Below the pieces are notes generated by a model that made no database searches, was not told where the DNA came from, and worked only from the letters and a program-made list of their open reading frames with translations. A stretch of DNA of 64,000 nt, from contig CAXXSU010000002.1 of the NCBI GenBank assembly GCA_963664465.2, forward strand, positions 434,001-498,000, in the 5' to 3' direction. The stretch comes from CAVOAK01 sp963664465. Lineage in GTDB: Bacteria > Pseudomonadota > Alphaproteobacteria > UBA8366 > CAVOAK01. The translations under genes and the position numbers were made by a program. Shown piece after piece: positions 9,407-17,683 of the stretch. Numbering within the stretch: position 1 is the stretch's first letter; each line of letters begins with the position of its first letter.

Positions 9407-10586
9407 TGAGTTCTTCGGCGAGTTGCTCTTCCTCTGCCGCTACTTCCTCTTCCACGACCTCTTCTTCGATCGCCTCTTCCTCGGCGACCTCTTCTTCGGC
9501 TTCTTCCTCGGCGACTTCCTCCTCCTCGACGACTTCCTCTTCCTCGACGACTTCCTCTTCTGCGACCTCCTCTTCGGCCACCGCCTCTTCGACGACCTCT
9601 TCCTCGGCAACGTCCTCCTCGCCACCCTCTTCGGAACTCTCCTCGCCGACGTCGGACTCCTCGCCACCCTCTTCGCCGCCAATTGGCGGCTGATCGGGTT
9701 GGACGGTGAAGGCGCTACCGTACGCCGCGCCCTGCGCACCGGCGTCCATGACGAACACCTCGCCCGGCTCGTCGAAGAAGCTGGTGACGCGCGTGGACTC
9801 GCCTGAGATCGTGAGCTCAACGGTACCCGCATCATTGGTGACGACGACCGCACCCTTAAAGATCGTAACGGATGTTTCGCCGCCTTCGGCGGAAACACTC
9901 ACGCCATATTCGGTACCGCGTACGCCGATCGTTGCAGTCGGTGTGCGTACCGACAAATTTTCGGGTGCAAGTTTGGCAATCTCGCCACTGGCAACCACGA
10001 ATGCGCCCTGGATCAGCGAAAAGAGCTGCGAGCCTTCGTTATTCGCCGGGTTGAAAACGAATTCATCGATCACCATTCGTGCGTTCTCGCCGAGCGCGAA
10101 CGTCGTCTTGTCGACGAAAATGATACCAAGGGCAGAGCCATCGCTGGTGCTGATGACGTCACCCTGGAAAATGGGCACTCCTTCGGCGAGTGTGACCGAC
10201 GTTCCGTCAGCCCGAATTATGACGCCCTCGCCCTCGATGTTGTCGACCGTGCCAACCGGCTCGGCGCCCATTGCGGGCAAAGCCTGCGCGAACTGGCCGG
10301 GTGCCATTGGCCCAGCAAGTTTGCCGGCTAGGTCGCCCTGAATCCGCGCGCCGCCCTCCGAGAATAGATCGGGCGATCCGGCTGAAAAGAATTCGGTGAT
10401 GACAATCCGCGAGCCGTCCTCGCTGGTGAGAACTAAATCCGGTCCAGCACGCGAATATTCGCCGTGCAGAAGTGCGTCCACATCCGGAACGACAATCCGA
10501 TCGCCGCCAGCGACCGCGTCGATATAAATGGTTTCGCCCTGAGCGCCGCTTTCCGAGCCTTCAAGCTCGTTATCGTTTTCCGCCAC
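9243..10586 (-). CDS. FecR-domain N-terminal part of giant adhesin (frame ends early)
   Basis: I choose the GTG at 10586 because AGGAG lies 7 nt upstream and residues before it would be encoded by transposase remnant. The 447-residue product has a FecR-type domain at about residues 100-290 (GDVISTSDGSALGIIFVDKT, then TPTATIGVRGTEYGV), then an unusual low-complexity Glu/Val tract of about 90 residues (EEEVVEEE pattern) and a Gly/Asp/Ser-rich stretch. This is the usual head of large RTX/Ig-like adhesins, where it sits as a retention or assembly module. The frame ends in a non-homologous tail (RYLSRRPERSI) at 9243. Moving forward by one base at about 9280-9290 gives an uninterrupted join into the repeat frame (ADTSVDGLNVQFSD). 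It is therefore the 5' half of one gene. Confidence 0.8.
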   Translation of the reverse strand: MAENDNELEGSESGAQGETIYIDAVAGGDRIVVPDVDALLHGEYSRAGPDLVLTSEDGSRIVITEFFSAGSPDLFSEGGARIQGDLAGKLAGPMAPGQFAQALPAMGAEPVGTVDNIEGEGVIIRADGTSVTLAEGVPIFQGDVISTSDGSALGIIFVDKTTFALGENARMVIDEFVFNPANNEGSQLFSLIQGAFVVASGEIAKLAPENLSVRTPTATIGVRGTEYGVSVSAEGGETSVTIFKGAVVVTNDAGTVELTISGESTRVTSFFDEPGEVFVMDAGAQGAAYGSAFTVQPDQPPIGGEEGGEESDVGEESSEEGGEEDVAEEEVVEEAVAEEEVAEEEVVEEEEVVEEEEVAEEEAEEEVAEEEAIEEEVVEEEVAAEEEQLAEELNEIASAAGGDGDAGGDGGGESGGESGFDDLGSESLGDLGGAGGRYLSRRPERSI

Positions 10587-10607
10587 GTTCCCACTCCTGT
10601 GAGGAGA

Positions 10608-10846
10608 TTCCAGGAGCGACCCCGAGGCCAAGATCGCCCAATGGCGCCGACGGCCGAAGATCCGGCCGAATGTGTGACCGATAAGGGCTACCACTCACGG
10701 TTGGTCTTGAAGCTGCCCAAGCAGAAGGGTTTTGCGCGCTGGCACGGAGATGATGCGGCTCGCCGGGCGGTCACCAACAACCGGACCCGGCTGTTATCGG
10801 GGGTGGCCAGGGAAGCCTCAACCGAGATTGAGCTCTGCGGTACTTG
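10608..10846 (+). mobile_element. Scrambled remnant of IS1182-type transposase
   Basis: Three segments are base-identical to the intact element at 39576-41045. 10608-10638 matches 40289-40319, about 10642-10712 matches about 40486-40556, and about 10716-10818 matches about 40597-40699. Two internal stretches (about 165 and 40 bp) are missing, a few filler bases sit at the joins, and neither terminal inverted repeat is present. After 10818 the match decays. The remaining frame (about 127 codons) cannot encode a transposase. It lies about 20 bp upstream of the adhesin start, so it separates the adhesin from any older promoter. Confidence 0.85.
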
Positions 10847-10849
10847 ACG

Positions 10850-11198
10850 CGAGCAGCCTATGCTGTGTAATCGCGCCTCTTTGTCATCCTAAGAGGTAAG
10901 AAGCCTGCAATTGGCCTTTAAGGATATTTTAACCTACCAAAAACAATAACATCGGCCGCTATATAGCGGTAGATTCCAATCAGCTGCTCCAACACTACGC
11001 CTCTCGGCGGAAAAAATGAATCTGTTTTTCACTAAGTATCGGATATTCCACAACTATTACTGCGATCAAGCCAACGGAACTTTTGCCGCGGAAACACTGA
11101 ATCAGGCTCAATCTATCCATATTTGGACGGCGCGCGCACGCGCAGATTTTCTCCACAATTTGCACCCGCGAGCCGCACTGTTGTGACGGTGATCACAC
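10850..11198. other. AT-rich intergenic region with a palindrome
   Basis: No gene is seen. The stretch is clearly richer in A+T than its neighbours, which suits a divergent promoter region for the adhesin (minus) and the TPR gene (plus). It contains a perfect 14-bp palindrome ccgctatatagcgg at 10956-10969 and the CRP-like site listed separately. Confidence 0.5.
11182..11197. promoter_or_regulatory. CRP/FNR-type palindrome TGTGA-N6-TCACA
   Basis: Exact TGTGA, six bases, TCACA, ending 1 nt before the GTG at 11199. This is the E. coli CRP consensus symmetry. Its position, overlapping the expected ribosome-binding region, fits repression or an internal start at ATG 11220 better than activation. 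It is a pattern match only. Confidence 0.4.
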
Positions 11199-12956
11199 GT
11201 GAGACCTGAAAACCAACGCATGCTTGCCGAAGCGCTTGAACTGCAGCGCCGCGGAGAGCTTCGCGCAGCGCAAGCTAAATACCGTGCGGTCGTAGAGTCC
11301 GAACCGGACGCTGCGGACGCTTGGCACTTGCTGGGAACAATGGCGCTGGAGCAGGGCGACGGCGCTGCCGCCGTTGCGCATATCTCGCGTGCGCTAGATT
11401 TGGACGATACGGTCGTCGAGTATTTCGTTAATCTGGGCAGCGCCTTGCAGGCACAAGGGCAGCATCTTGACGCGATCGTTGCCTTCGAGCGTGCACTAGT
11501 GATTTGCGAGGAATTTCCAGAAGCGCATTTCAATCTGGCGAATGCGCTTGTCATCGACGGTCGGTCGGACGATGCGAGGAAGCACTTTCTGCGCGCGCTC
11601 GATCTCCGTCCGCTGTACGCAGACGCGAATAACAACCTTGGTCTCCTTCACATGGACCAAGGTGAAGCTGGTCGGGCCATCGTGCAATTTCGAAAAGCGG
11701 TCGGGGCCGACGCGGATCTTGTACCTGCATGGACAAATCTATGTTGCGCGCTTCTGCAAGAAGGCGATCTCGAAGAAGCAATCGATGTGGGACGGGTTGC
11801 GGTCGGCATCGGCGCGGACAATGCCGCGGCACAATACAATCTGGGGCAGGCTTGGTTTGCAAGCGGCCACCATGATCGGGCGGCAACCAGTTTTAAACGC
11901 GCAACCGAACTCGATGGCGAATACGCCGACGCATACTGCAATCTTGGGCCCTCGTTGCTCGCTCTGGGCGACGTCGAGGGGGCTATATCGGCCGCGGAGC
12001 AGGCACTCGCATATCAACCGGAGATGGCTGAAGCGCACTGGAATAGGGGATTTGCGCTGTTGCTTTCGGGTCGCTTGGAGGAAGGCTGGCGGGATTATGA
12101 ATGGCGTTTTGCCGTGCCCTCGCTTGCTTTGCGGGAACGCGCATACGAGGCTCCGATTTGGCGAGGCGAGCCGCTTGACGGGCGGACCTTGTTCGTCCAT
12201 GCGGAGCAGGGCTTCGGCGATACAATCCAATTTGCTCGATATCTGCCGATATTGGGCGAGTTGGCTGACACTGTGATTCTCGAGTGCTATCCGGCGTTAG
12301 AACGTCTGTTGCATCGCTCTGGCGTTACCGACCGGGTTTGCACGCCGGAAAAATCATTACCGGAGTTCGACACGCACATCCCGATGATGAGTCTCGGGAG
12401 ACTGCTCGGTACAACTTTGAAGACGGTTCCGAGCGCCTGTCCCTACCTGCTTTCGGCAGGCAAGCGCGGCACTTCAGCGGCGCCTTCTGTGGGTCTTGTA
12501 TGGGCCGGAAATAGGCGGCTTGAGAAAGGGCGCAATCGGACCTGCAGCCTGGCAGATCTCGAGCCCATATTTGCCGTGCCCGGCATAGACCTCGCCAGTT
12601 TGCAAGTCGAACTGTCCGATCAGGAACGCCAGATGTTAGGACACCACGGGATCGCCGATCTCGGCGCGGAGTTTCGCGATTTCGCCGATACGGCGGACGC
12701 GATTGGCCAAATGGACTTGGTCATTACAATCGACACCGCAGTCGCTCACCTGGCTGGCGCGCTGGCGACCCCGGTTTGGACGATGTTGCCATTCGCACCT
12801 GATTGGCGCTGGCTACTCGAACGTGAAGAGAGTCCTTGGTATCCAACGATGCGGCTCTTTCGTCAGCCGCAAGCCGGCAACTGGGAATCCGTCGTCGGCC
12901 GGATCACGGAGGCTTTGCGTACGTTCGCCCGGTCTGACGAGGGTGCAGGAGCATGA
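11199..12956 (+). CDS. TPR protein with C-terminal glycosyltransferase-like domain
   Basis: The 585-residue protein has about eight tetratricopeptide repeats in residues 1-290 (recurring A-x-x-x-LG/LA and ALxLxP patterns). A C-terminal domain follows with EQGFGDTIQFARYLP, GLVWAGN, DLVITIDTAVAHLAGAL and DWRWLLEREESPWYPT. That C-terminal set is typical of TPR-linked glycosyltransferase-fold proteins of family 9/41 type, found in many alphaproteobacteria near surface-structure genes. The start could be GTG 11199 or ATG 11220; neither has a strong ribosome-binding site. A paralogue lies at 31091-32500. The 3' end overlaps the convergent methyltransferase gene by 53 bp. The substrate is unknown. 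Confidence 0.8.
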   Translation: MRPENQRMLAEALELQRRGELRAAQAKYRAVVESEPDAADAWHLLGTMALEQGDGAAAVAHISRALDLDDTVVEYFVNLGSALQAQGQHLDAIVAFERALVICEEFPEAHFNLANALVIDGRSDDARKHFLRALDLRPLYADANNNLGLLHMDQGEAGRAIVQFRKAVGADADLVPAWTNLCCALLQEGDLEEAIDVGRVAVGIGADNAAAQYNLGQAWFASGHHDRAATSFKRATELDGEYADAYCNLGPSLLALGDVEGAISAAEQALAYQPEMAEAHWNRGFALLLSGRLEEGWRDYEWRFAVPSLALRERAYEAPIWRGEPLDGRTLFVHAEQGFGDTIQFARYLPILGELADTVILECYPALERLLHRSGVTDRVCTPEKSLPEFDTHIPMMSLGRLLGTTLKTVPSACPYLLSAGKRGTSAAPSVGLVWAGNRRLEKGRNRTCSLADLEPIFAVPGIDLASLQVELSDQERQMLGHHGIADLGAEFRDFADTADAIGQMDLVITIDTAVAHLAGALATPVWTMLPFAPDWRWLLEREESPWYPTMRLFRQPQAGNWESVVGRITEALRTFARSDEGAGA

Positions 12957-13962
12957 CCCGCGAAAGGAAGGCGCGGGTCACCGACATTGTCTCGAGCCCG
13001 ACACTTGCGAAGAGGGAGATTAGGTCTTCACGCAGATAGTCGCGAAAAAAGGGTTCGTGGAGCGATTGTGGAAAGTGCTCCAGCAGCCCGTCATATGCTG
13101 GCTCGTCGCCCAGTTGAATTGAATCAACGAAGAGTATCAGCGCATCGGGCCGTGCTACCCGGGCGACTTCCTGCGCAACACGCCGGCGTGCCCGAGCCGG
13201 CAGCTCGTGGAACAGATAATGACAGGTGACAATATCGATTGTGCTATCGGCTATCGGCATGTCCTCGGCATTGGCGAGCAGACATTCCGTGCGCGACCAC
13301 GGCCGGAGACTGGCCGATGCTCTTGCTAGGTATTCGCAACTCAAGTCGATGCCAGTGACGGTGAGGCGCGGATGTGTGTCCTTGACGAAGCTCAGGAACC
13401 GGCCAGTGCCGCAGCCCACATCTAGCAGACGGCAGGTGCGAACATCTCGTGTTGCCAAGAAACGGCTGATCGGCGGCAGGGCCTGGCGGCGCATGGCATC
13501 TGCGCCGCCGGAAAAAAGCACCTCCACTTGAAAATCGTAAAGCCGGGCCGACTCCTCACTCAAGTAGCCGCCGCTCTGATCGTGGAAATTCTGTAGATAA
13601 TATCGCGGACGTTTGTTTTTGTATGTCCCTTCGAACACTTCTTGATTCGCTCCCGCGCGTCGTCGCCGATTGACCGAAGCCAGGTCGCCGAAGAAGCGGA
13701 GTGACTGGCGAAGTCCCTTGTAGGGTCGCGGGACAAGGTCGTGCGGCAGCGCGTAGAGCCCGTCATCGATATTTTGCCAATCGCGCTCGAACAGGGCGCG
13801 TAGGTCTTTCATCACCTGGCGCTGAGTCGGAAGGCATTGAGGCGATGCTGAGTTATTTTGGGGGGCGAGGCGTGCGGCGATCGCATAGTGGCTCCAGAAC
13901 CATGACGTGCGGGCAGCCTGCGATGTACGATAGAGCAACTGCTGTAGACTATTTGCTGCCAT
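12904..13962 (-). CDS. Class I SAM-dependent methyltransferase
   Basis: The 352-residue protein has a Rossmann methyltransferase core from about residue 175. Motif I is LLDVGCGTGRFL, followed by the acidic ribose-binding residue in TGIDLSCEYL, an ANAEDMP motif II region and a DIVTCHYLFHELP post-motif. About 170 N-terminal residues are not recognisable beyond a basic, Arg-rich character. It converges on and overlaps the TPR/glycosyltransferase-like gene by 53 bp, and is divergent from pgk. The substrate cannot be read from the sequence. Confidence 0.8.
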   Translation of the reverse strand: MAANSLQQLLYRTSQAARTSWFWSHYAIAARLAPQNNSASPQCLPTQRQVMKDLRALFERDWQNIDDGLYALPHDLVPRPYKGLRQSLRFFGDLASVNRRRRAGANQEVFEGTYKNKRPRYYLQNFHDQSGGYLSEESARLYDFQVEVLFSGGADAMRRQALPPISRFLATRDVRTCRLLDVGCGTGRFLSFVKDTHPRLTVTGIDLSCEYLARASASLRPWSRTECLLANAEDMPIADSTIDIVTCHYLFHELPARARRRVAQEVARVARPDALILFVDSIQLGDEPAYDGLLEHFPQSLHEPFFRDYLREDLISLFASVGLETMSVTRAFLSRVMLLHPRQTGRTYAKPP

Positions 13963-14123
13963 CTTTCCGATCCCGAATGCCGCGAACCGACATGGTAGCA
14001 GGATATGATAGACCTAGCGCGGCAAGCAGTGGAGTGTAGGACCTGCGGCCGGAGCCGCGGTCCATTTCTCCGCGTTGAATACTCCACTCCCTCGCCTGCG
14101 ATCGACCATCTGGGTGCGCGTTC

Positions 14124-15317
14124 ATGTTCAAGACACTCGATGACATTGAGATAAACGGCGATCGGGTGATCGTGCGCGGCGATTTGAACGTGCCCATGAA
14201 GGACGGCAAAGTTACCGATGCCACGCGCATCGAGCGTCTAGCGCCGACGCTCCGCGAGCTTTCCGACAGGGGCGCTCGCGTCGTCATTATGGCCCATTTC
14301 GGCAGACCCAAGGGTAAGACCGTTGAGGCGATGTCGCTTCGAGCGGTCGTCGCGCCGTTAGCGGATGTCTTGGAGGGTCGCCCGGTGTCATTTGTCGGCG
14401 ACTGCGTGGGCACGGCGGCAAAGCGGGCGGTAGCCGCGCTTGAGCCTGGCGCGCTGCTGCTACTGGAAAACCTTCGCTTTCACCCCGAAGAAGAGGCGAA
14501 TGACGGCGCGTTTGCCGCTGAGCTCGCGAGCCTTGGCGATTTCTATGTCAACGACGCCTTTTCTGCAGCTCACAGAGCACACGCCTCGACCGAGGCAATC
14601 ACCCATCTTCTTCCGGCAATCGCCGGACGCAGCATGCAGGCCGAATGCGCGGCTCTTAGCAAGGCATTGGAAGCGCCTGCCAGACCAGTGATGGCAATCG
14701 TCGGGGGTGCGAAGGTTTCAACCAAGCTGGAAATCTTGGCTAACCTCACGCGTCGCGTCGACCAACTCGTGATCGGCGGTGCAATGGCGAATACATTTTT
14801 GCTGGCCCAGGGTTGCCGAGTCGGCACAAGCCTTGTCGAGCCAGCGCTGGTGGATGAGGCGCGCTCGATTTTAGAACGGGCGGAAAAGGATGGCAGCACG
14901 CTCATTTTGCCAATTGATGCAACCGTGTCGACGGCGCTTGAGAGTGGGGCGGAAACTCGTGACGTTGGTGTCGATGAAGTACCGGACGATTGCATGATCC
15001 TCGATATTGGACCGCGGACTACGTCACAGTTGATGGCGCAATTGGCGTCCTGCTCAACGTTGCTTTGGAATGGTCCGCTGGGCGTCTTCGAAACACCCCC
15101 ATTCGACCGCGGCACGGTTGAAGTTGCACGCCATGCGGCTGCGCTGACCGAAGCAGGCGCGTTGATGTCGCTTGCTGGCGGCGGAGACACGATAGCGGCG
15201 CTGCGTCATTCTGGGGTTATGGAGCAGTTTTCTTATGTTTCGACCGCCGGTGGCGCGTTTCTGGAGTGGCTCGAGGGTAGATCGCTGCCGGGCCTCGTAG
15301 CGCTCGAAGCGAATTGA
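14124..15317 (+). CDS. pgk: Phosphoglycerate kinase
   Basis: The 397-residue product transfers phosphate between 1,3-bisphosphoglycerate and ADP in glycolysis or gluconeogenesis. It is full length for the family. Recognisable motifs are VIVRGDLNVP near the N-terminus, MAHFGRPKG, LLLENLRFHPEEEAND, the hinge-region IVGGAKVSTKLEIL, LWNGPLGVFE, and the C-terminal glycine-rich SLAGGGDTIAAL. It starts at ATG and is followed 13 bp later by a sugar dehydrogenase gene, so the two may be cotranscribed. No gap or fba neighbour is present here. Confidence 0.97.
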   Translation: MFKTLDDIEINGDRVIVRGDLNVPMKDGKVTDATRIERLAPTLRELSDRGARVVIMAHFGRPKGKTVEAMSLRAVVAPLADVLEGRPVSFVGDCVGTAAKRAVAALEPGALLLLENLRFHPEEEANDGAFAAELASLGDFYVNDAFSAAHRAHASTEAITHLLPAIAGRSMQAECAALSKALEAPARPVMAIVGGAKVSTKLEILANLTRRVDQLVIGGAMANTFLLAQGCRVGTSLVEPALVDEARSILERAEKDGSTLILPIDATVSTALESGAETRDVGVDEVPDDCMILDIGPRTTSQLMAQLASCSTLLWNGPLGVFETPPFDRGTVEVARHAAALTEAGALMSLAGGGDTIAALRHSGVMEQFSYVSTAGGAFLEWLEGRSLPGLVALEAN

Positions 15318-15330
15318 AGGGAAGGTTGTG

Positions 15331-16584
15331 ATGATCGAGCGAGCGAGACTGTTGTGGCTTGCCATGGTGGTTACGGCTTTTGTCGCCACCAGCGCCGCGG
15401 CGCAAATTGCGTCGCAGGTGCCGGGAACACGGCACCATATAAGGCCCGCTGATATGCCGCTGCCCTTCGCGTCGCCGAGTTCTGCAAATCCATCGCGCTC
15501 CGTCCCGCTCACACCCGGCAAAATGCCAGTCGCCCAGTCTGGATATAAGGTCAACCTATTTTCGGATCGTCCGCGTCATGCCAGATGGATGACGGTGGCG
15601 CCGTCTGGTGAAGTGTTTGTCGCGGAATCAGGTGTTGGCCGCGTTTCATTGCTCGCCGATGAGGATGGTGATGGCGTTGCTGAGCGATATTCGGTCTTTG
15701 CGGAGGACCACAGTCGTCCGCACGGTTTGGCGGTCGTTGGCGAACACCTGTATGTCGCGGATACGCGGCGCGTCTGGCGCTATGCCTGGCGTCCCGGTCA
15801 GCTTCGCGCTGAAAAGCCACCCGAGGCGGTGACAAAACGGGGTGCGCTGGGAAGCGGCTTCGGCCATTCGACGCGAACTCTGCTCTTCGGCGCCGAGGGC
15901 ACGCATTTCTACGTGGCGATCGGCAGTATGGGGAATATCGCCCGGGAGAGTGCGCCGCGTGCCACTGTCATGCGCTTTAACGCAGACGGCACCGGAGGCG
16001 AAGTCTACGCTTCGGGATTGCGCAATCCAGTTGGGCTCGCCGCACATCCTGTAACCGGCGAACTCGTCACTGTCGTCAACGAGCGCGACGGTATGGGTGA
16101 TGAGCTTGTCCCCGACTATTTGGCGGTGTTGCAGAAAGGAGGATTTTACGGCTGGCCCTATGCCTATATTGGCCCCAACCCGATGCCCGGATTTGCTGAG
16201 AGCAGACCCGATCTGGTGAAACGTTCGATTGTGCCCGAGGTTTTGTTTCGATCGCACTCGGCGCCGCTGGGCTTGGTTTTCGGCAAAGGCGGGGCGTTTC
16301 CGGAAGAATGGCAGGATGATGCATTCGTCGCATTGCATGGGTCATGGAATGCCGAAAATCCGCGCGGGTACAAGGTTGTGCGGGTTCCGTTCGAGAATGG
16401 CGAACCACTCGGCTGGTATGAGGATTTCGTCGTTGGATTTTGGGTCGGAGTCGGTGCCGGCGGTCCATTCGACCGAGGTGCGAGGGTGATTGGCCGGCCC
16501 GCGGGCCTGGCGATCGCAGTCGATGGAAGCCTGCTCATTGCCGATGACGTTGCCAATGTTATTTGGCGGGTCAGCCGACAGTGA
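15331..16584 (+). CDS. Secreted PQQ-dependent sugar (sorbosone-type) dehydrogenase
   Basis: About 417 residues with a Sec signal peptide (hydrophobic LLWLAMVVTAFVATSAAAQ, cleavage after SAAA). The remainder has the six-bladed propeller signature of soluble glucose/sorbosone dehydrogenases: MTVAPSGEVFVAESGVGRV, SRPHGLAVVGEHLYVAD, VYASGLRNPVGLAAHP, NERDGMGDELVPDYL and GGFYGWPYAY. Family members oxidise sugars in the periplasm with PQQ, although many homologues have no proven substrate. ATG 15331 is preferred over GTG 15328 because AGGGAAGG lies 5 nt upstream. It follows pgk by 13 bp. Confidence 0.85.
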   Translation: MIERARLLWLAMVVTAFVATSAAAQIASQVPGTRHHIRPADMPLPFASPSSANPSRSVPLTPGKMPVAQSGYKVNLFSDRPRHARWMTVAPSGEVFVAESGVGRVSLLADEDGDGVAERYSVFAEDHSRPHGLAVVGEHLYVADTRRVWRYAWRPGQLRAEKPPEAVTKRGALGSGFGHSTRTLLFGAEGTHFYVAIGSMGNIARESAPRATVMRFNADGTGGEVYASGLRNPVGLAAHPVTGELVTVVNERDGMGDELVPDYLAVLQKGGFYGWPYAYIGPNPMPGFAESRPDLVKRSIVPEVLFRSHSAPLGLVFGKGGAFPEEWQDDAFVALHGSWNAENPRGYKVVRVPFENGEPLGWYEDFVVGFWVGVGAGGPFDRGARVIGRPAGLAIAVDGSLLIADDVANVIWRVSRQ

Positions 16585-16677
16585 CGACCGTCACAGCGGT
16601 GCGGTATCTGCTGTTGGTAGAGTGCGATCTGTTCCGCGTAGTGGAATGACGGAACGGCGATAAGGGGAGGTCGGACC

Positions 16678-16950
16678 ATGGCAGTGGATGGAGTTGGCAG
16701 CCCGGGTAGTGCGCCGCCGCCCACGACACCGGCGGCGACACCGACGGCAAATCGGCCCAATCAGCAAACGACATCGCAAAGTGCGGCCGCCGCAAGTGGC
16801 CCACGCGCATCTGCCGCGGCGGGCCAAACAGCGCCGACACCAGCGGCCGACGGCGGTGCTGGCAGCTTGCCGGGCTTGGCGGCTGGCGGTGACGGTCTCA
16901 TAGACGGTGTAGCGGCGCCACGCGGCACTTACGTGGACATCATCGTCTAA
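16678..16950 (+). CDS. Small Ala/Pro-rich protein with APRG...IxV C-terminus
   Basis: The 90-residue ORF is low complexity (Ala, Pro, Thr, Gly) and ends in APRGTYVDIIV. A strong ribosome-binding site (GGGAGG at 16665-16670, 7 nt before ATG) supports expression. No signal peptide or membrane segment is visible. Its last 11 residues closely resemble those of the small ORF at 18646-18891. The function is unknown; the conserved tail suggests a docking or targeting peptide. Confidence 0.6.
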   Translation: MAVDGVGSPGSAPPPTTPAATPTANRPNQQTTSQSAAAASGPRASAAAGQTAPTPAADGGAGSLPGLAAGGDGLIDGVAAPRGTYVDIIV

Positions 16951-16951
16951 G

Positions 16952-16978
16952 CATTCGCGCCATTCGCGCCATTCGCGC
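16952..16978. repeat. Three tandem copies of a 9-bp unit
   Basis: The unit cattcgcgc occurs three times back to back at 16952-16978 with a degenerate fourth copy after it, immediately downstream of the small-ORF stop. It lies between convergent genes. Confidence 0.8.
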
Positions 16979-17064
16979 CAATCGCGTGAAATTGGCGGAT
17001 ATTTTCAGTTTTGGAAGTTTCTAGATGGTGGCTGCGCCGCGATAGGCGCGCCGTTCGGCGCGAC

Positions 17065-17631
17065 TCAGTCGTCGTCGGTGAGTTGATGGCGGTTGATGAG
17101 CGGCAGCTGGGTGAACGTAAAAGCGAGGGTGAGGCCGATCGAACCAAATACCTTGTAGGTGACCCAAATATCCGTTGGCTGAGTGCGCCAGACCAGCTCG
17201 TTTAGAAGTGCCATGGCGATGAAAAATAGTGCGAAGCGCCGCGTGAGTATCACCCAGCCTTGGTCGTTTAGCTGCCATGCGGCACCAAATAACGGCTTCA
17301 GCAGTGGATGGCCGAAGGCGAGGCCGCCGAACAGGACGGTGGCGATCAGACCTTGCACAATGGTCGGCTTCATCTTGATGAAGGTTTCATCTTGCAGCGC
17401 CACCGTAAGCCCGCCAAAGATCAGGACGACGATGCCGGTGACAAGCGGCACCATGGCGATGCGCCGCTCAACGGCGTAACCGACGGCAATAGCCACCGTG
17501 GTCGCCACCATCAGTGAGGCCGTCGCGACAATCAGGTCGAACAGCAGAAACGCTGCAAAAAAGACTGCCAGCGGTCCGTATTCGACACCTGCTTTAAGCG
17601 CAACGTTCGGTTTTGTCGTCATGGCCCACAC
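17065..17631 (-). CDS. yciB: Inner-membrane protein YciB (septation protein A family)
   Basis: The 188-residue (or 185 from the internal ATG 17622) protein is very hydrophobic with about five to six membrane segments. It shows family landmarks: GPLAVFFAAFLLFDLIVATA near the N-terminus, PTIVQGLIATVLFGGL, LNELVWRTQPTDIWVTYKVFG, and FTFTQLPLI at the end. YciB proteins contribute to envelope and cell-division integrity. The GTG at 17631 and the ATG at 17622 are both possible starts; neither has a clear ribosome-binding site. Confidence 0.9.
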   Translation of the reverse strand: MWAMTTKPNVALKAGVEYGPLAVFFAAFLLFDLIVATASLMVATTVAIAVGYAVERRIAMVPLVTGIVVLIFGGLTVALQDETFIKMKPTIVQGLIATVLFGGLAFGHPLLKPLFGAAWQLNDQGWVILTRRFALFFIAMALLNELVWRTQPTDIWVTYKVFGSIGLTLAFTFTQLPLINRHQLTDDD

Positions 17632-17683
17632 ACATATAGGTCCTCGGACACGGGATGGAAACGGCGTATACAGTCCTCTGGTC

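Noticed and set aside
10587..10694. Upstream extension of the FecR frame to 10694
   Set aside because: These codons are encoded by the transposase remnant; the GTG at 10586 has the ribosome-binding site.
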